Below, in pieces: positions 6,725 through 16,192 of a DNA stretch of 28,902 bases. Source of the DNA: an uncultured Lachnospiraceae bacterium (lineage in GTDB: Bacteria > Bacillota > Clostridia > Lachnospirales > Lachnospiraceae). The stretch spans positions 1-28,902 of the forward strand of contig CAMODS010000002.1 of NCBI GenBank assembly GCA_946611525.1, read 5' to 3'. Numbering within the stretch: position 1 is the stretch's first letter; every line of letters starts with the position of its first letter. The notes below the pieces were generated by a model. The model searched no databases. It was not told the origin of the DNA and saw nothing but the letters and a program-made list of their open reading frames with translations. The position numbers and the translations under genes were made by a program.

Positions 6725-8824
6725 TTAATCTGTTGCCGTCACGGTTTCGATACGGATATGTCCGGGACAAAGAAGACAGTTGTATGCCGGGATGACGTCT
6801 GCATCCTCCATCTTAGCAGCAGCCATTGATTTAGGCCGGATGGACAGATCATATACAAACTCAACACAATCAAGTATCTCTATGGCGTGGAACACTTCAT
6901 CAAAATGAAGCCTGTCTCCAAAGTTCTTATCTGAATTCAGATAATCCACCTGGCGCTTGATCGTATCGATTATCTCCTCTTCACAATTGTCATAGTGAAG
7001 CTTGACATAAACCGTACCCGTAACATTTACCTCAGTATATACGGGCTGTGCCAGCTCGATCCTGGTGGTAAGAAGTCTCCGCTGCTCGAGCCTGTTCATT
7101 ATGATGTCCTGATACAGCTTCGGTAACTTGGGGAACTCCTCATCAGTACCGGGCTTTACAGCTATTGATACCAGGTTTTTGCTCTCGTCCATCATGGCAT
7201 GTGCCTTGTGGATGCAAAGCCCCGGTGTCTTTTTGACTATCTCCTCATAATCCCTGGTGGTAACTGCGGTATACGCGGTATCCATATCTATAAGGAAGCG
7301 CTTTCTCACATCCTCCAAGGATTCCCTGAAGGCACCGCCGATACCGGGACCGGGATTGAAATAAGTGTTACCGGAGGGATCACCTATCGACTTAAGATGG
7401 TTGCCTGCACGGATATTGCCGTCAGCTCCCTCGTGGGTGGCGATGCCTGCCAAAAACAGCTCGGCACCGATGAAATCACCGGCATCCTCTATCATGATCT
7501 CGCCGTCACCCTCATACAGGTGGTAATACAGGCTGCCTTCTTCATTGTGCTCCGGCCGTACAAAATCGAATACTTCATCTCCGTTATCATCGATCCTCTT
7601 GGCGATGATGGTAAAGTTATGAGGCACTATCCTCTTATAAGGAAGGCTAAGCCTCTGCTCATCATAACCTAAAACCTTTCCGATACGGAATTTTCTCATA
7701 ACGTCCTCGGTATAAAGGACAACGCGCACACAGTCACGCCCGCGCTCAGGACCAAAGCCCCTGCCCGACTTATCAAAACGGAGGGTCATATTGCTGATGC
7801 CATGATCGATCCTGTCATAAAATCTGCCGGGTCTGTCGAGAGCACCTGAATAATCATACAGGCGGTAGGACTCGCCCTTTCCCTCACGAACGAATACGTT
7901 AACGTAGACCTCCTCGTTCATACCGGAAATCACATCTATCTCAGTGGACTTGCCAAAGCTTAAGCACTCTGAAACGGTATGCTTCTGCCACACCTCAAAC
8001 AAAAATGCATCTATGGCAACAACCCTGGGACGGATATCGTACTCAGCCCTTGTCAGTGTAGCGCGGATGCAGTATCCGCTTACGGGAGTTTCAGTAAATT
8101 CAATGGCACCCGAGGGTATCCACATGCGGATCTCTCCGCTGGACAAAAAGGCATTTGTGCCATCCCTGACCTTCATCTCCACCCATCCTGCATCCGTGTA
8201 GCATTCCCACTTTATGGATGCAAAGGAGTTTACGCTGTTAGCGGTAAAACGGTTCCTGTTATAGCGCTCACGGAGTGAGAAATAAAACACAGTCTCACTG
8301 CCCTGGGGAGGAAGCTTATTGGAGATAAGATACATCTCGTCTCCCTCTATGGGCTTTTCGCCGAATACTGCTGTGGGGACCTTGGTCTCACGGTCCATAA
8401 GGTGGTCAAAGGATATGTATTCATCCCCGGAAGCCTTTTTACCGAAGATACCTGTGATCTTGCGGTCATCGATCTCGATCACACGGTCGGTCTCGAAGAA
8501 CATGTCACCGATCATAAACCTGTGGTTTGCAGGAAGGGTGACGGGATTATTAACCTTGTCTGCAGTGATAAGAAGCCTGGCTCTCCTGCCGCGCTCTGGA
8601 GTAAAGCCAACCATTTCAAGAAGACGGCGCTTTACCTCCGGGGAGGCCTCCATGATATGCTCCTGCTGCAGGGTCTCAAAACCGATAAGATTCTCGAGTA
8701 TCGTGATACCCGGATCAGCTGCGTTAAAGTCTGTCCACTCGTCCGTATAAAGGGGAATCGTGGTCAGCGCGTCAGCGTAACGCTCTTCATAGGTTTTTCC
8801 TTCATTTGCAATATACTTTAACAT
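6725..8824 (-). CDS. Baseplate wedge protein, Baseplate_J family (Afp12-like position)
   Basis: 699 aa, ATG at 8824 with GAGGAAG six nt upstream, stop only 12 nt before the next gene. The N-terminus (DEWTDFNAADPGITILENL, about 29-47) is the characteristic opening of eCIS/phage wedge proteins. The Baseplate_J-like core is at about 455-530 (GADGNIRAGNHLKSI followed by ESLEDVRKRFL and AVTTRDYEEIVKKTPGL). The C-terminal third (about 580-699) holds the usual strand-rich region with YTEVNVTGTVYVK. By analogy with T4 gp6-like subunits, copies would join into the ring that closes the baseplate around the hub. It is a diverged paralogue of the larger protein encoded just upstream. Confidence 0.92.
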   Translation of the reverse strand: MLKYIANEGKTYEERYADALTTIPLYTDEWTDFNAADPGITILENLIGFETLQQEHIMEASPEVKRRLLEMVGFTPERGRRARLLITADKVNNPVTLPANHRFMIGDMFFETDRVIEIDDRKITGIFGKKASGDEYISFDHLMDRETKVPTAVFGEKPIEGDEMYLISNKLPPQGSETVFYFSLRERYNRNRFTANSVNSFASIKWECYTDAGWVEMKVRDGTNAFLSSGEIRMWIPSGAIEFTETPVSGYCIRATLTRAEYDIRPRVVAIDAFLFEVWQKHTVSECLSFGKSTEIDVISGMNEEVYVNVFVREGKGESYRLYDYSGALDRPGRFYDRIDHGISNMTLRFDKSGRGFGPERGRDCVRVVLYTEDVMRKFRIGKVLGYDEQRLSLPYKRIVPHNFTIIAKRIDDNGDEVFDFVRPEHNEEGSLYYHLYEGDGEIMIEDAGDFIGAELFLAGIATHEGADGNIRAGNHLKSIGDPSGNTYFNPGPGIGGAFRESLEDVRKRFLIDMDTAYTAVTTRDYEEIVKKTPGLCIHKAHAMMDESKNLVSIAVKPGTDEEFPKLPKLYQDIIMNRLEQRRLLTTRIELAQPVYTEVNVTGTVYVKLHYDNCEEEIIDTIKRQVDYLNSDKNFGDRLHFDEVFHAIEILDCVEFVYDLSIRPKSMAAAKMEDADVIPAYNCLLCPGHIRIETVTATD

Positions 8825-8836
8825 ATTACTTCCTCA

Positions 8837-11800
8837 TTAGTAGATGATATGAACCTCATGTTTTCCGCTTCTGGGTACCATGAATGGCGTCACCTTCAGA
8901 TCCTCAAGATCCACTTCGTGATAACCGTCCGCATCTGTATAAGAGGCGATCATCACGGATTTTCTTACGATGGCACGGCTCTTTAAGATGCCGAGTCTCA
9001 TAAGTATCTGGGGCTTTTTGGGGATGGTGCCGATCTTCCAGCCCTTGCCATCGCCATAGCCCAAAGGATCAAGATAATCATCCAGGCAGTCATTGAGCAT
9101 GTTCTGGATCTCGAAGCTGTCATCCAGCGAGACCACCGTTACCCATGCGCCAACGGAAATATCCACGTATACCGGCTCTATAAGGTGAAGCTTATCCGCC
9201 ACAACAGTAAGCTCACACTGTTCTATAAGGTGATTTTTCAGTCCGCCCACTACCCTGTGGTAAGCAAAGCTGCCCTCATGGAACTCCTTCATAAGGAGGA
9301 TGAAGGTAAGTGCGGAATCATCTATTTCTCCCTCTACCGTCTGACCCACGATACCTGCCACCTGGTCGATGGTATCGGAATAGGCGCTGATGGCGCGGAG
9401 ATAATCATCCATTGTTACAAGGCGCCTGCGGGAGCTTAGGATACTTGCTCCGCGTTCAAGTGCCGTATCGATATTTTCAATATTGGAACCGCCGTAGGAC
9501 TTATTGGGATTGCTGATATCCCCGATAAAGGTAAGATGTCCCATGGACTCCTTTATGGCTCCTGCCTCCACATTGCCCGCAGCTCCGTCGCAGCAGCGCA
9601 CTGTAAAGCGGATAGCCACGTCATCCACTACCCTGGGGATCCATGTATCAATGCCGTCTCCGAAAACAAGCTCATTGGAAAGGCGGTCCAAAAGATAAAC
9701 TCTGGGATCCTCCGAGGTCTCCAGACGATCCGTCTCATGCCAGAGGACAAAGAAGGCGGTAATAACACCCATGGTATCCTCTTCGATCCGGATATTGTCG
9801 GGATCATCGTTTTTCATCTCTCGCATCTTATCCTGGGTGTAGCGCCCCATCTCGTTGACCCATACCCTGGCATCCAAAATACCGGTGGCACCGATCATAA
9901 ACCTCATATTGGGTACTACTTCCTCGATATAAACCTCGTCCTCCTCCTTGGTCTCGATATTGGAAACCTGGACGGCGTTCATGGATATGGTCTTGATCCT
10001 GGGTAAAATGTCCGTGTTCTCTCCGGGCAGTTCCTTTTTCATGCGGACTATACGAAGCCACCACTGCTTTTTACCCTCGATCATGGCTGAAACCCAGTCT
10101 GAGGGAGGTACAAAAGCGATAACACCTGTCTTTGAAAAGTCATCTGTGAAATCAAGTATCTTCATGCGCCTGAATGTACCATCGGGGCCACTGTACTCCA
10201 CTGCAAAGGGAAGTCCCTGGTAGCGAAGCTCCTCCTCCAGATCGAACAGGATGCTCACAGGTCCCTGGGCAATACGCTTTGAAAATCCAAGGTACAGAGC
10301 GTCCTCCTTGTACTCACTAACTGAGAAGATAGTAAGCCCCTCCCTGGAGATCTTTTTATTGGTCAGATCTATCCTCTTTGTGCCGGAGATCATCTCCGTC
10401 TTTTCAGCCAAAAGATATTTATCCTCAAAGGAATAGGATATGGTCAGATTGCTGATAACGGGATAATGATGCAGTGAGGGGAACAGATAGCAGTTGTCAC
10501 TGCGGCTGACCTGCAGCCTTATGCTCTTGCCCTCGTAGGCACCTGAACTGATGGCTACCCAGTCATCCGGGCAGACAAAGGACATCTCGATATGCCTTGC
10601 GGTGTCATCCGAAAAAATGGCGGTATAGTTGTCATCAAAGTTAAGCTTCTTCCAGCCGATGCCGTTATAGTACTCAATGGCAACCTCGTCAACGAAGCTT
10701 TCAGCAAAGACCTCGTCCTCTTTGTTCTTGGGACGCCTCTTTATGATCTTAAGGGACTTGTCCTCTTCCTCAGCCTTAAAGGTGATGCGGTTTGTTTCAA
10801 AGGACAGATCAAAGCTTAAGGTAATCCTTGCACCGGCCTTTGAGAAATACCTGTCATGGCCGATATAGCACTCATTAAATACGGCAAGTGTATCGGTAAA
10901 GGGTAAAAAGCGCTCCACTTCCAGATCGTTACTGTCGTTTGCCACGCTTAAAGCAGCGGTGGGAAGACCGTTTGCAGAAAATGTGATGCCACCTGTCTTT
11001 CTGGAGGTATGGATCTTGTCATTAGCCACCAGAGCCAAAAGATGGGTGGTTTCCACGCCAATCGGAGCTCCGAAGGAAGGCTTTTCCTTTTTGATGACAA
11101 AGGTCTCATTGTCGGGCATGATACCAACCTGATCCACCGTCTCAAGGCCATCCTCACTAACATACTTAAAGGAATACTTACCCTCGGCGATCTCACGTAC
11201 CAGCTCATCGGAATCCTCAAACCTGATATAGATCTCATCATCAAGCACATCAAACAGGAACCTGTGATAAAATACCACGGCATCCCTGCCTATGCCCTTC
11301 ATCCTGCCGAAAAGGGTAAAGGGTTTAAACTCGGGCTCGGTAATGGTCTCAACGGAGGTATATGCGTTCTCAGGAACGTAATCCTCGATACCGTTTGCCT
11401 CGGCCTCCTCGGGAAAAAGGGTCTGTATGCCGCCCTCACCATATATTTTGGGAATCTCATAGGTACCCAAAAGAGGTGCAAAGGTGGCCTCCTCTCCATC
11501 TGTCATAAATGCGGATACTATATTTGAGCCCGTAACATATATGCTGTGGTCGGTCTCAAAGATCACTTCCCTGTCGTCTACCTGTGCCAAAAGCTTTGTA
11601 CCCTTGGAAACTCCGGTACCATCGATAGTATCGGCAAGTACATCCATGACTACAAAGCCTGCAGAGGGCTTCGCCGGAAGCAGGGAAATGTCGAGCATGT
11701 TGACAAACTCGGTGTGATATCTGTCCATGATATTATTGACATGGGCGATATTCTCCTCCATGTTTGTAGCATATATCTTCGCAATGGCCGTACCAATGTC

Positions 11801-11923
11801 CGGCTTGTCATTATCAAAATGCCAGCCTGTTTCATAAAGATGGGCCAGTTCGGAGATACGTGCCTCTATATCCGCCGCATTACGGGTGTCGATATTAAAT
11901 TTCTTCCACAACTTGCGGTTCAT
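8837..11923 (-). CDS. Large baseplate wedge protein, Baseplate_J family (Afp11-like)
   Basis: 1028 aa. The ATG at 11923 lies inside the end of the gp25-like gene (29-nt overlap), with AAGGAG 10 nt upstream. The N-terminus (KPDIGTAIAKIYATNMEENI, about 39-58) is typical of the Afp11/gp6-like group. The long middle part (about 250-650) holds beta-rich inserted domains. The Baseplate_J-like core is at about 770-860 (GAAGNVEAGAIKESM, then a run ending LSSRRRLVTMDDYLRAI). The C-terminus has the usual late strand-rich region (VYVDISVGAWVTVVSL). It should form the outer part of the baseplate wedge together with the next gene's product. Length agrees with eCIS wedge proteins that carry extra domains. 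Confidence 0.92.
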   Translation of the reverse strand: MNRKLWKKFNIDTRNAADIEARISELAHLYETGWHFDNDKPDIGTAIAKIYATNMEENIAHVNNIMDRYHTEFVNMLDISLLPAKPSAGFVVMDVLADTIDGTGVSKGTKLLAQVDDREVIFETDHSIYVTGSNIVSAFMTDGEEATFAPLLGTYEIPKIYGEGGIQTLFPEEAEANGIEDYVPENAYTSVETITEPEFKPFTLFGRMKGIGRDAVVFYHRFLFDVLDDEIYIRFEDSDELVREIAEGKYSFKYVSEDGLETVDQVGIMPDNETFVIKKEKPSFGAPIGVETTHLLALVANDKIHTSRKTGGITFSANGLPTAALSVANDSNDLEVERFLPFTDTLAVFNECYIGHDRYFSKAGARITLSFDLSFETNRITFKAEEEDKSLKIIKRRPKNKEDEVFAESFVDEVAIEYYNGIGWKKLNFDDNYTAIFSDDTARHIEMSFVCPDDWVAISSGAYEGKSIRLQVSRSDNCYLFPSLHHYPVISNLTISYSFEDKYLLAEKTEMISGTKRIDLTNKKISREGLTIFSVSEYKEDALYLGFSKRIAQGPVSILFDLEEELRYQGLPFAVEYSGPDGTFRRMKILDFTDDFSKTGVIAFVPPSDWVSAMIEGKKQWWLRIVRMKKELPGENTDILPRIKTISMNAVQVSNIETKEEDEVYIEEVVPNMRFMIGATGILDARVWVNEMGRYTQDKMREMKNDDPDNIRIEEDTMGVITAFFVLWHETDRLETSEDPRVYLLDRLSNELVFGDGIDTWIPRVVDDVAIRFTVRCCDGAAGNVEAGAIKESMGHLTFIGDISNPNKSYGGSNIENIDTALERGASILSSRRRLVTMDDYLRAISAYSDTIDQVAGIVGQTVEGEIDDSALTFILLMKEFHEGSFAYHRVVGGLKNHLIEQCELTVVADKLHLIEPVYVDISVGAWVTVVSLDDSFEIQNMLNDCLDDYLDPLGYGDGKGWKIGTIPKKPQILMRLGILKSRAIVRKSVMIASYTDADGYHEVDLEDLKVTPFMVPRSGKHEVHIIY

Positions 11924-12356
11924 AAGCCAAAGACTCCTTTTCTTCTTCCTCTTCTTCTTCGGTCTGTGCTCTCATATAGAACGGGAATACCAGATTGTCC
12001 TCTGTATTGGTGTCAGCTATCCGGTAGCGGATATTAAAAATTATCATACCGGAATTGCCTGTAACCTCAGGCTCGATATCCAGCTCCGAAATACGTGGCT
12101 CCTGAGAGGTGATCTGCTCACTTATGGTACGTGTGATCCAGCCGAGTGTTCCGGCATTGATATCCATAAATGTATAGCCCATTATCTCTGAACCGAATTC
12201 CGGCCTCATGGGACGCTCGGAAAGCTGTGTGGTCAGGATCAGATAGATGGACTGCTTCACACTCTCATCGGCGCTTACCGTCACAAACCTGCCTGTAGCT
12301 TCATTTATCTGTGGAGGGAACTTCATTCCGGTTCCCAGAAAATCTTTTGTTGCCAT
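11895..12356 (-). CDS. gp25-like baseplate wedge protein (Afp9-like)
   Basis: 153 aa from the ATG at 12356, chosen over an upstream GTG because AGGTGA lies at good distance. The sequence has the GPW/gp25 family pattern: a core helix (SVKQSIYLILTTQLSERP), RPEFGSEIMGY with the conserved Glu-Phe-Gly, and a last beta part (ELDIEPEV, then IIFNIRYRI). gp25 proteins sit in the inner baseplate and prime sheath assembly by mimicking a sheath handshake. The C-terminus is unusually acidic, with a run of seven Glu near residues 134-140. The gene overlaps the start of the large wedge gene, supporting coupled synthesis. Confidence 0.93.
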   Translation of the reverse strand: MATKDFLGTGMKFPPQINEATGRFVTVSADESVKQSIYLILTTQLSERPMRPEFGSEIMGYTFMDINAGTLGWITRTISEQITSQEPRISELDIEPEVTGNSGMIIFNIRYRIADTNTEDNLVFPFYMRAQTEEEEEEEKESLAYEPQVVEEI

Positions 12357-12367
12357 AAATCTCACCT

Positions 12368-13201
12368 TTATCCTAGCTTTATAGGTTTACCGGTTATCGT
12401 TGCAGGACCTGCAGCTTTCAGATCCACCTTGCCCTGTGCCTGAAGGTTAAGAGTAGCTCCCGAAAGCTCCGCAGCAGCATTGCCTTTTAAAAGTATCCTG
12501 CCCACGGATTCTATTGCAATATCATTAGCGGAAACGGATATTTTTCCGGTCATACCGTTAAGTGATACGGAGATGCTCTCTCCTACGGTTATATCCAGCT
12601 TCTGCATCGCATTTACTGTTATCTTACCGTCAAGGGTGTTCATCTCGATGGAGGCATTACCGTCATTATCCTTTATTACAATCTTGTGCATCTCGTTATC
12701 CAAAAGGACCTTGTGGGACTCACCCGCAGTATAGATGCTTATCTTGTCGTTGGAGCCATCCTCCTCAGCGCCCTCTCCGGAAACCTTGCTTCCATCTGCA
12801 AAAATGATGGAGCTGCCGTGCTTGGTGCGGATACCCTTGTAGATATTGCCCATATGCTTCATTTCCTTAAGGAACTTATCCTTGTCCTTTGGAATGCAGC
12901 CGATGATATAGGGCCTGTCGATGATACCCTGGTCAAAGACCACCAGCACCTGATCACCCACCTCGGGGAGGAAATAATGTCCCCATTCATCCCCGGAAGC
13001 CGGCTGGGCAACCCTGGCCCATTTTAAAACATTGGCATCCTCATCCCTTACGTGGATGGAAACGCAAACCCTGCCGGGCATCTGAATATCGTAGTTATCA
13101 GTAACCTCTCCGACAACTACCCCGAATATACGGGGGTCACCGGTTTCCGACTTAACCAGATTTTTTTCGGTCACCTCATCAAAAATGTCAAATATTGCCA
13201 T
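12368..13201 (-). CDS. Central spike protein, gp5/VgrG-like OB-fold plus beta-helix
   Basis: 277 aa, ATG at 13201 with AAGGAG five nt upstream. Residues about 25-105 are the OB-fold of the phage baseplate assembly protein V / VgrG C-terminal type (VVGEVTDNYDIQMPGRVCVS, WARVAQPASG, HYFLPEVGDQVLVVFDQG, then RPYIIGCI). From about 150 the sequence is a run of alternating short strands (KISVSANDIAIESVGRILLK, later LNLQAQGKVDLKAAGP), as in the triple-stranded beta-helix of spikes. It ends with GPATITGKPIKLG, typical of the end that receives a PAAR-like tip. In Afp/PVC the hub and spike are one protein (Afp8/Pvc8); here they are two genes, this one and the preceding gene. Confidence 0.92.
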   Translation of the reverse strand: MAIFDIFDEVTEKNLVKSETGDPRIFGVVVGEVTDNYDIQMPGRVCVSIHVRDEDANVLKWARVAQPASGDEWGHYFLPEVGDQVLVVFDQGIIDRPYIIGCIPKDKDKFLKEMKHMGNIYKGIRTKHGSSIIFADGSKVSGEGAEEDGSNDKISIYTAGESHKVLLDNEMHKIVIKDNDGNASIEMNTLDGKITVNAMQKLDITVGESISVSLNGMTGKISVSANDIAIESVGRILLKGNAAAELSGATLNLQAQGKVDLKAAGPATITGKPIKLG

Positions 13202-13210
13202 TTTTACTCC

Positions 13211-14401
13211 TTATAACAAACTTGCAAGATCCGTTGCCAGGGACTGTGCCTTGCCCATGATACGGGTGGTGTAACGCCCTGTCTCATCCATCATGTGATG
13301 AACGCTGGTAACGTAAAAGGTATTTGAAACCGCAGTGCCCAGATCCGTAACCTCTATGAACCTGCCCGGTATCACCTCGGGAAGCCCCATGATCTCCAGA
13401 TCCAGATTACCAAACCTAAAGCTCATATTATCGAGAATATAACTGCTCCTGCGCTTGGCCTCCAGCTTGTCCGTAACCGTGGGATCCACGTATACATATT
13501 CCGAACCGGAGATAATGCTCTTTGCCTGGGATTTAGCGGAAATCTTGTTCCTGTTTTTAGCAGAATTCTCAACCACCTTGGCCTTTCCAACATCCAGCCC
13601 CCTGACTTTTACGCTGCCTACCAGACCCGTAATGTCATAGGTTACATTCATGTTGAATATGTTGCAGGAATTGTTAAACGAAAGTAAGGTCGTTCCGTCA
13701 CCCCTGGCCTCCCTGAAAAGAACCTGTCCGCCTATGCAGTAAAACTCATAATTGAACTTTTTGGCTGCCCTGACCACAAACTCGTAGTCACTCTCTCCCA
13801 CCATCTCGATGGACTTATCGGTAGTACCCGTATTCACATCAAAGACATCCGGAGTATCGCTGACCGAAAGCTTGGTGATGATCTTGGGAGGAGCCGCTTT
13901 TCCCGTACCGGTCATGTCGGTCATCTCCATGTATAGCTCCTGCTGAAAGATCTCTTTTACGGCACCACTGTATGATTCTGCCTTAAGAGCCTTGTGATAG
14001 TGGTTTGCCATCATGATACCCTTTACATCCATGCAGGTCACCCTGACATGGGGAGCGGCGGAATCATCGATCACAAACTCAACCCTTACGATCACGCCCC
14101 TGAAAACCTCTCTGGTAACATTGGAATAACCCAGGGCAACAACTACAGTCGATCCTAAGATAATGAATTTTTTTATCTTATCATATTCAAACGTAGACTT
14201 TATCAGGTCATAGCAGTCATACAGGGAAAAAGCTGCCTGGCCGGCCTCAAACCCGCAGGTGAGATCCACCTCCACATCGGAAACGGATACTCCGGACTTG
14301 TTGCCGCGGATACTCTCGCCATCAACGGTAATGACCACCATTGGATCGGCAAAACCCTTGTAATCATCTTTAAGGGAAGAATATGTAAAAAAATCCAACA
14401 T
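13211..14401 (-). CDS. Spike hub protein, gp27 / phage late control D-like
   Basis: 396 aa from the ATG at 14401; the GGGAGAT that serves as ribosome binding site is in the last codons of the preceding gene. It has the gp27/GPD pattern: an early strand-rich domain (VSDVEVDLTCGFEAGQAAFS), FRGVIVRVEF, a middle GESDYEFVVRAAKKFNYEFY segment (the canonical ES-D-x-x-F-V-x-R-x-A-x-x), GGQVLFREA and a C-terminal strand region (IPGRFIEVTDLGTAVSNTFY). It would form the trimeric hub between tube and baseplate and hold the spike encoded next. It contains the first half of what is a single Afp8/VgrG polypeptide in many other systems. Confidence 0.92.
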   Translation of the reverse strand: MLDFFTYSSLKDDYKGFADPMVVITVDGESIRGNKSGVSVSDVEVDLTCGFEAGQAAFSLYDCYDLIKSTFEYDKIKKFIILGSTVVVALGYSNVTREVFRGVIVRVEFVIDDSAAPHVRVTCMDVKGIMMANHYHKALKAESYSGAVKEIFQQELYMEMTDMTGTGKAAPPKIITKLSVSDTPDVFDVNTGTTDKSIEMVGESDYEFVVRAAKKFNYEFYCIGGQVLFREARGDGTTLLSFNNSCNIFNMNVTYDITGLVGSVKVRGLDVGKAKVVENSAKNRNKISAKSQAKSIISGSEYVYVDPTVTDKLEAKRRSSYILDNMSFRFGNLDLEIMGLPEVIPGRFIEVTDLGTAVSNTFYVTSVHHMMDETGRYTTRIMGKAQSLATDLASLL

Positions 14402-14407
14402 AAAACA

Positions 14408-15268
14408 CTAATCTCCCAAAACTTCCTTGGTAATATCCTTGGCGATCTTAAGAGCCCTGGCGCTGCCCAAAGCAGCATCAATAAAGGCTTTTTTGTATGA
14501 ACCATACCACATACCGAGATTCGCCTGTCCGTTGGCGGCCTTGATATCCTTATCAGCCAGATAAAGGGTCAGTGCCACTTCACTTCTTACTGGCCTGCCC
14601 ATCATGTCAAACATCTTGTACTGGGCATTGACGCTTTTAAGTACGCCCTTGTATCTCAGGGGACCCCAGGCAAAAGCCACATACCTGGTCTTCGGGTTGT
14701 GGAGGGCTGCTATAAGACCCTCCGTAGCTGCCTGTACCGATATGGACAGTCCGCCGTAGGCCACGTTTACCGCCTTCCATGCCGCCTTTGCAGCAGTGGT
14801 AAGTGAAAAGTCCAAAAAGTCAAGCGGGAAGCTGTTCTGCAGCTCCATCTGGTCAAAGATCAGATTGACGCTTAAGGAATAGTTGGTATCAAGGGGTGTA
14901 GCCTTGGCTGCCTTTCCTACTTCACTGTAATCGATGGTATCGTAGGAACCACCGGAAAATCCGTTGATATTAAGGGTGGCCGGATTGAACTGTACCACAA
15001 ACTCCTTGTCATACTCCCCCAGGTCGATGCCGAACTGATCTGCTATAGCTTCCTGTGCGGCTGCCTTTGCCTTGTCCTTAAGCTTTGAGACATTGGCACC
15101 TCCGGGGATACTGCCCGCACCGGGAACAGCCGATCCGGGTGAAACGGGATCCTTGGGAGGAAGCTCCTTTTCCGCCATGTCACGCTTATCACATATGAGT
15201 ATGCTCGCTTTTTCACTGCTTCCTGTTATTGTATTCAGGGCATTTGTTAAAACGCCAAAATCAGCCAT
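14408..15268 (-). CDS. CIS tube/baseplate adaptor protein, Afp7-like (second paralogue)
   Basis: 286 aa with an excellent AAGGAG site before the ATG at 15268. An Ala/Pro/Gly-rich N-terminal part (1-85) is followed by the Afp7-like pattern: EFVVQFNPATLNINGFSGG, SVNLIFDQME, YVAFAWGPLRYKGVLKSVNA, then YKMFDMMGRPVRSEVALTL. Proteins of this type (CIS_tube/Pvc7, related to gp53-like adaptors) join the tube to the hub. I see no C-terminal LysM module, which many Afp7 proteins carry. It directly follows a paralogue with the same order of motifs, so two variants are made instead of the single one of Afp/PVC. Confidence 0.85.
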   Translation of the reverse strand: MADFGVLTNALNTITGSSEKASILICDKRDMAEKELPPKDPVSPGSAVPGAGSIPGGANVSKLKDKAKAAAQEAIADQFGIDLGEYDKEFVVQFNPATLNINGFSGGSYDTIDYSEVGKAAKATPLDTNYSLSVNLIFDQMELQNSFPLDFLDFSLTTAAKAAWKAVNVAYGGLSISVQAATEGLIAALHNPKTRYVAFAWGPLRYKGVLKSVNAQYKMFDMMGRPVRSEVALTLYLADKDIKAANGQANLGMWYGSYKKAFIDAALGSARALKIAKDITKEVLGD

Positions 15269-15280
15269 GAAAAATCTCCT

Positions 15281-16189
15281 TTAAAATCCGTACTTGCCCA
15301 TCTTGGTCTTGGATTCGCCAAATGCGATATTGAATGCAGTGTTCCACTGTCCGTCATCGGATACGTACTTGATGGTCTTGGTGGAGTCGTTCTGCTGGAT
15401 ACTGAGCCTCACCTTAGCAAGGATGGGATTGCCCAGCTTGTTAAACATCTCATACCTGACATCCACGTTAGTAAGCTCACCATGGAAAAACATATCAGAC
15501 CAGACGAATATCACCTGCTTTAACCTCTTGAAGTTAAGAAGTGACAATAGTCCGTCACACTGCTTCTGTACCGAATAGCCGTCACCGATGGAATTGAAGA
15601 CTGCGGATGCAGCTGTTTTGGTCAGCTCCTCGGCATTCATGGAAAGTCCCTCCAAATGGAAGGCATCCGCCACGTTGATATCTTCAAAAACCAGCTCCAC
15701 GGAGAAGTTGGTCCTCATGACGTTTGAGGAGATCTGAACCTGGGTGCTGCCTGCATCACCACCTGCAGGTGGACGAAGCATGCCTCCGCCATTAGCTGAG
15801 ATCTGTATGCTTTTGGGGTTGTACTGCACCGTCATCATGGAATAGTTGTCAGCTGAAAAAGCTGCACTGGCGGTTGCGCTTTTCAATGTGGCAGCCGACA
15901 CCAGGCTTACAACGGGAAGTGCCCCTGCAGCCTGCTTAAGCTTGCCCTTAAGTCCCTCTGAAGCAACGCCGGTCTTTGCATTTTTTGCCTTGGCAGCAAC
16001 CAATGCCTTAAGAGCCATGGAGTCCTTATTTCCTACCATGGCATTCATGGCATCTGCAGCACCTGAATCCTTGACCTTCGGAACGTAAAGCTGTGCCTTG
16101 GGTAAAAGATAATGCAGGCCCTTGTATATTCCGGTAGCTCCTGCCAATGCGGCTGTATAGCCGACCTGTTCTCCTGTATAGCTTGCCAT
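15281..16189 (-). CDS. CIS tube/baseplate adaptor protein, Afp7-like (first paralogue)
   Basis: 302 aa, ATG at 16189 with AGAAGAGG about 10 nt upstream inside the end of the preceding gene. Residues 1-115 are Ala/Gly/Lys-rich and low in complexity. The Afp7-like core follows: MMTVQYNPKSIQISANGGG, NFSVELVFEDI, KQVIFVWSDMFFHGELTNVD, then VRYEMFNKLGNPILAKVRL. The order and spacing match the next gene's product, so the two are paralogues with different N-terminal parts. No LysM signature is visible. It probably sits at the tube-to-hub junction; two copies may make a stacked pair of rings. Confidence 0.85.
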   Translation of the reverse strand: MASYTGEQVGYTAALAGATGIYKGLHYLLPKAQLYVPKVKDSGAADAMNAMVGNKDSMALKALVAAKAKNAKTGVASEGLKGKLKQAAGALPVVSLVSAATLKSATASAAFSADNYSMMTVQYNPKSIQISANGGGMLRPPAGGDAGSTQVQISSNVMRTNFSVELVFEDINVADAFHLEGLSMNAEELTKTAASAVFNSIGDGYSVQKQCDGLLSLLNFKRLKQVIFVWSDMFFHGELTNVDVRYEMFNKLGNPILAKVRLSIQQNDSTKTIKYVSDDGQWNTAFNIAFGESKTKMGKYGF

Positions 16190-16192
16190 CTA

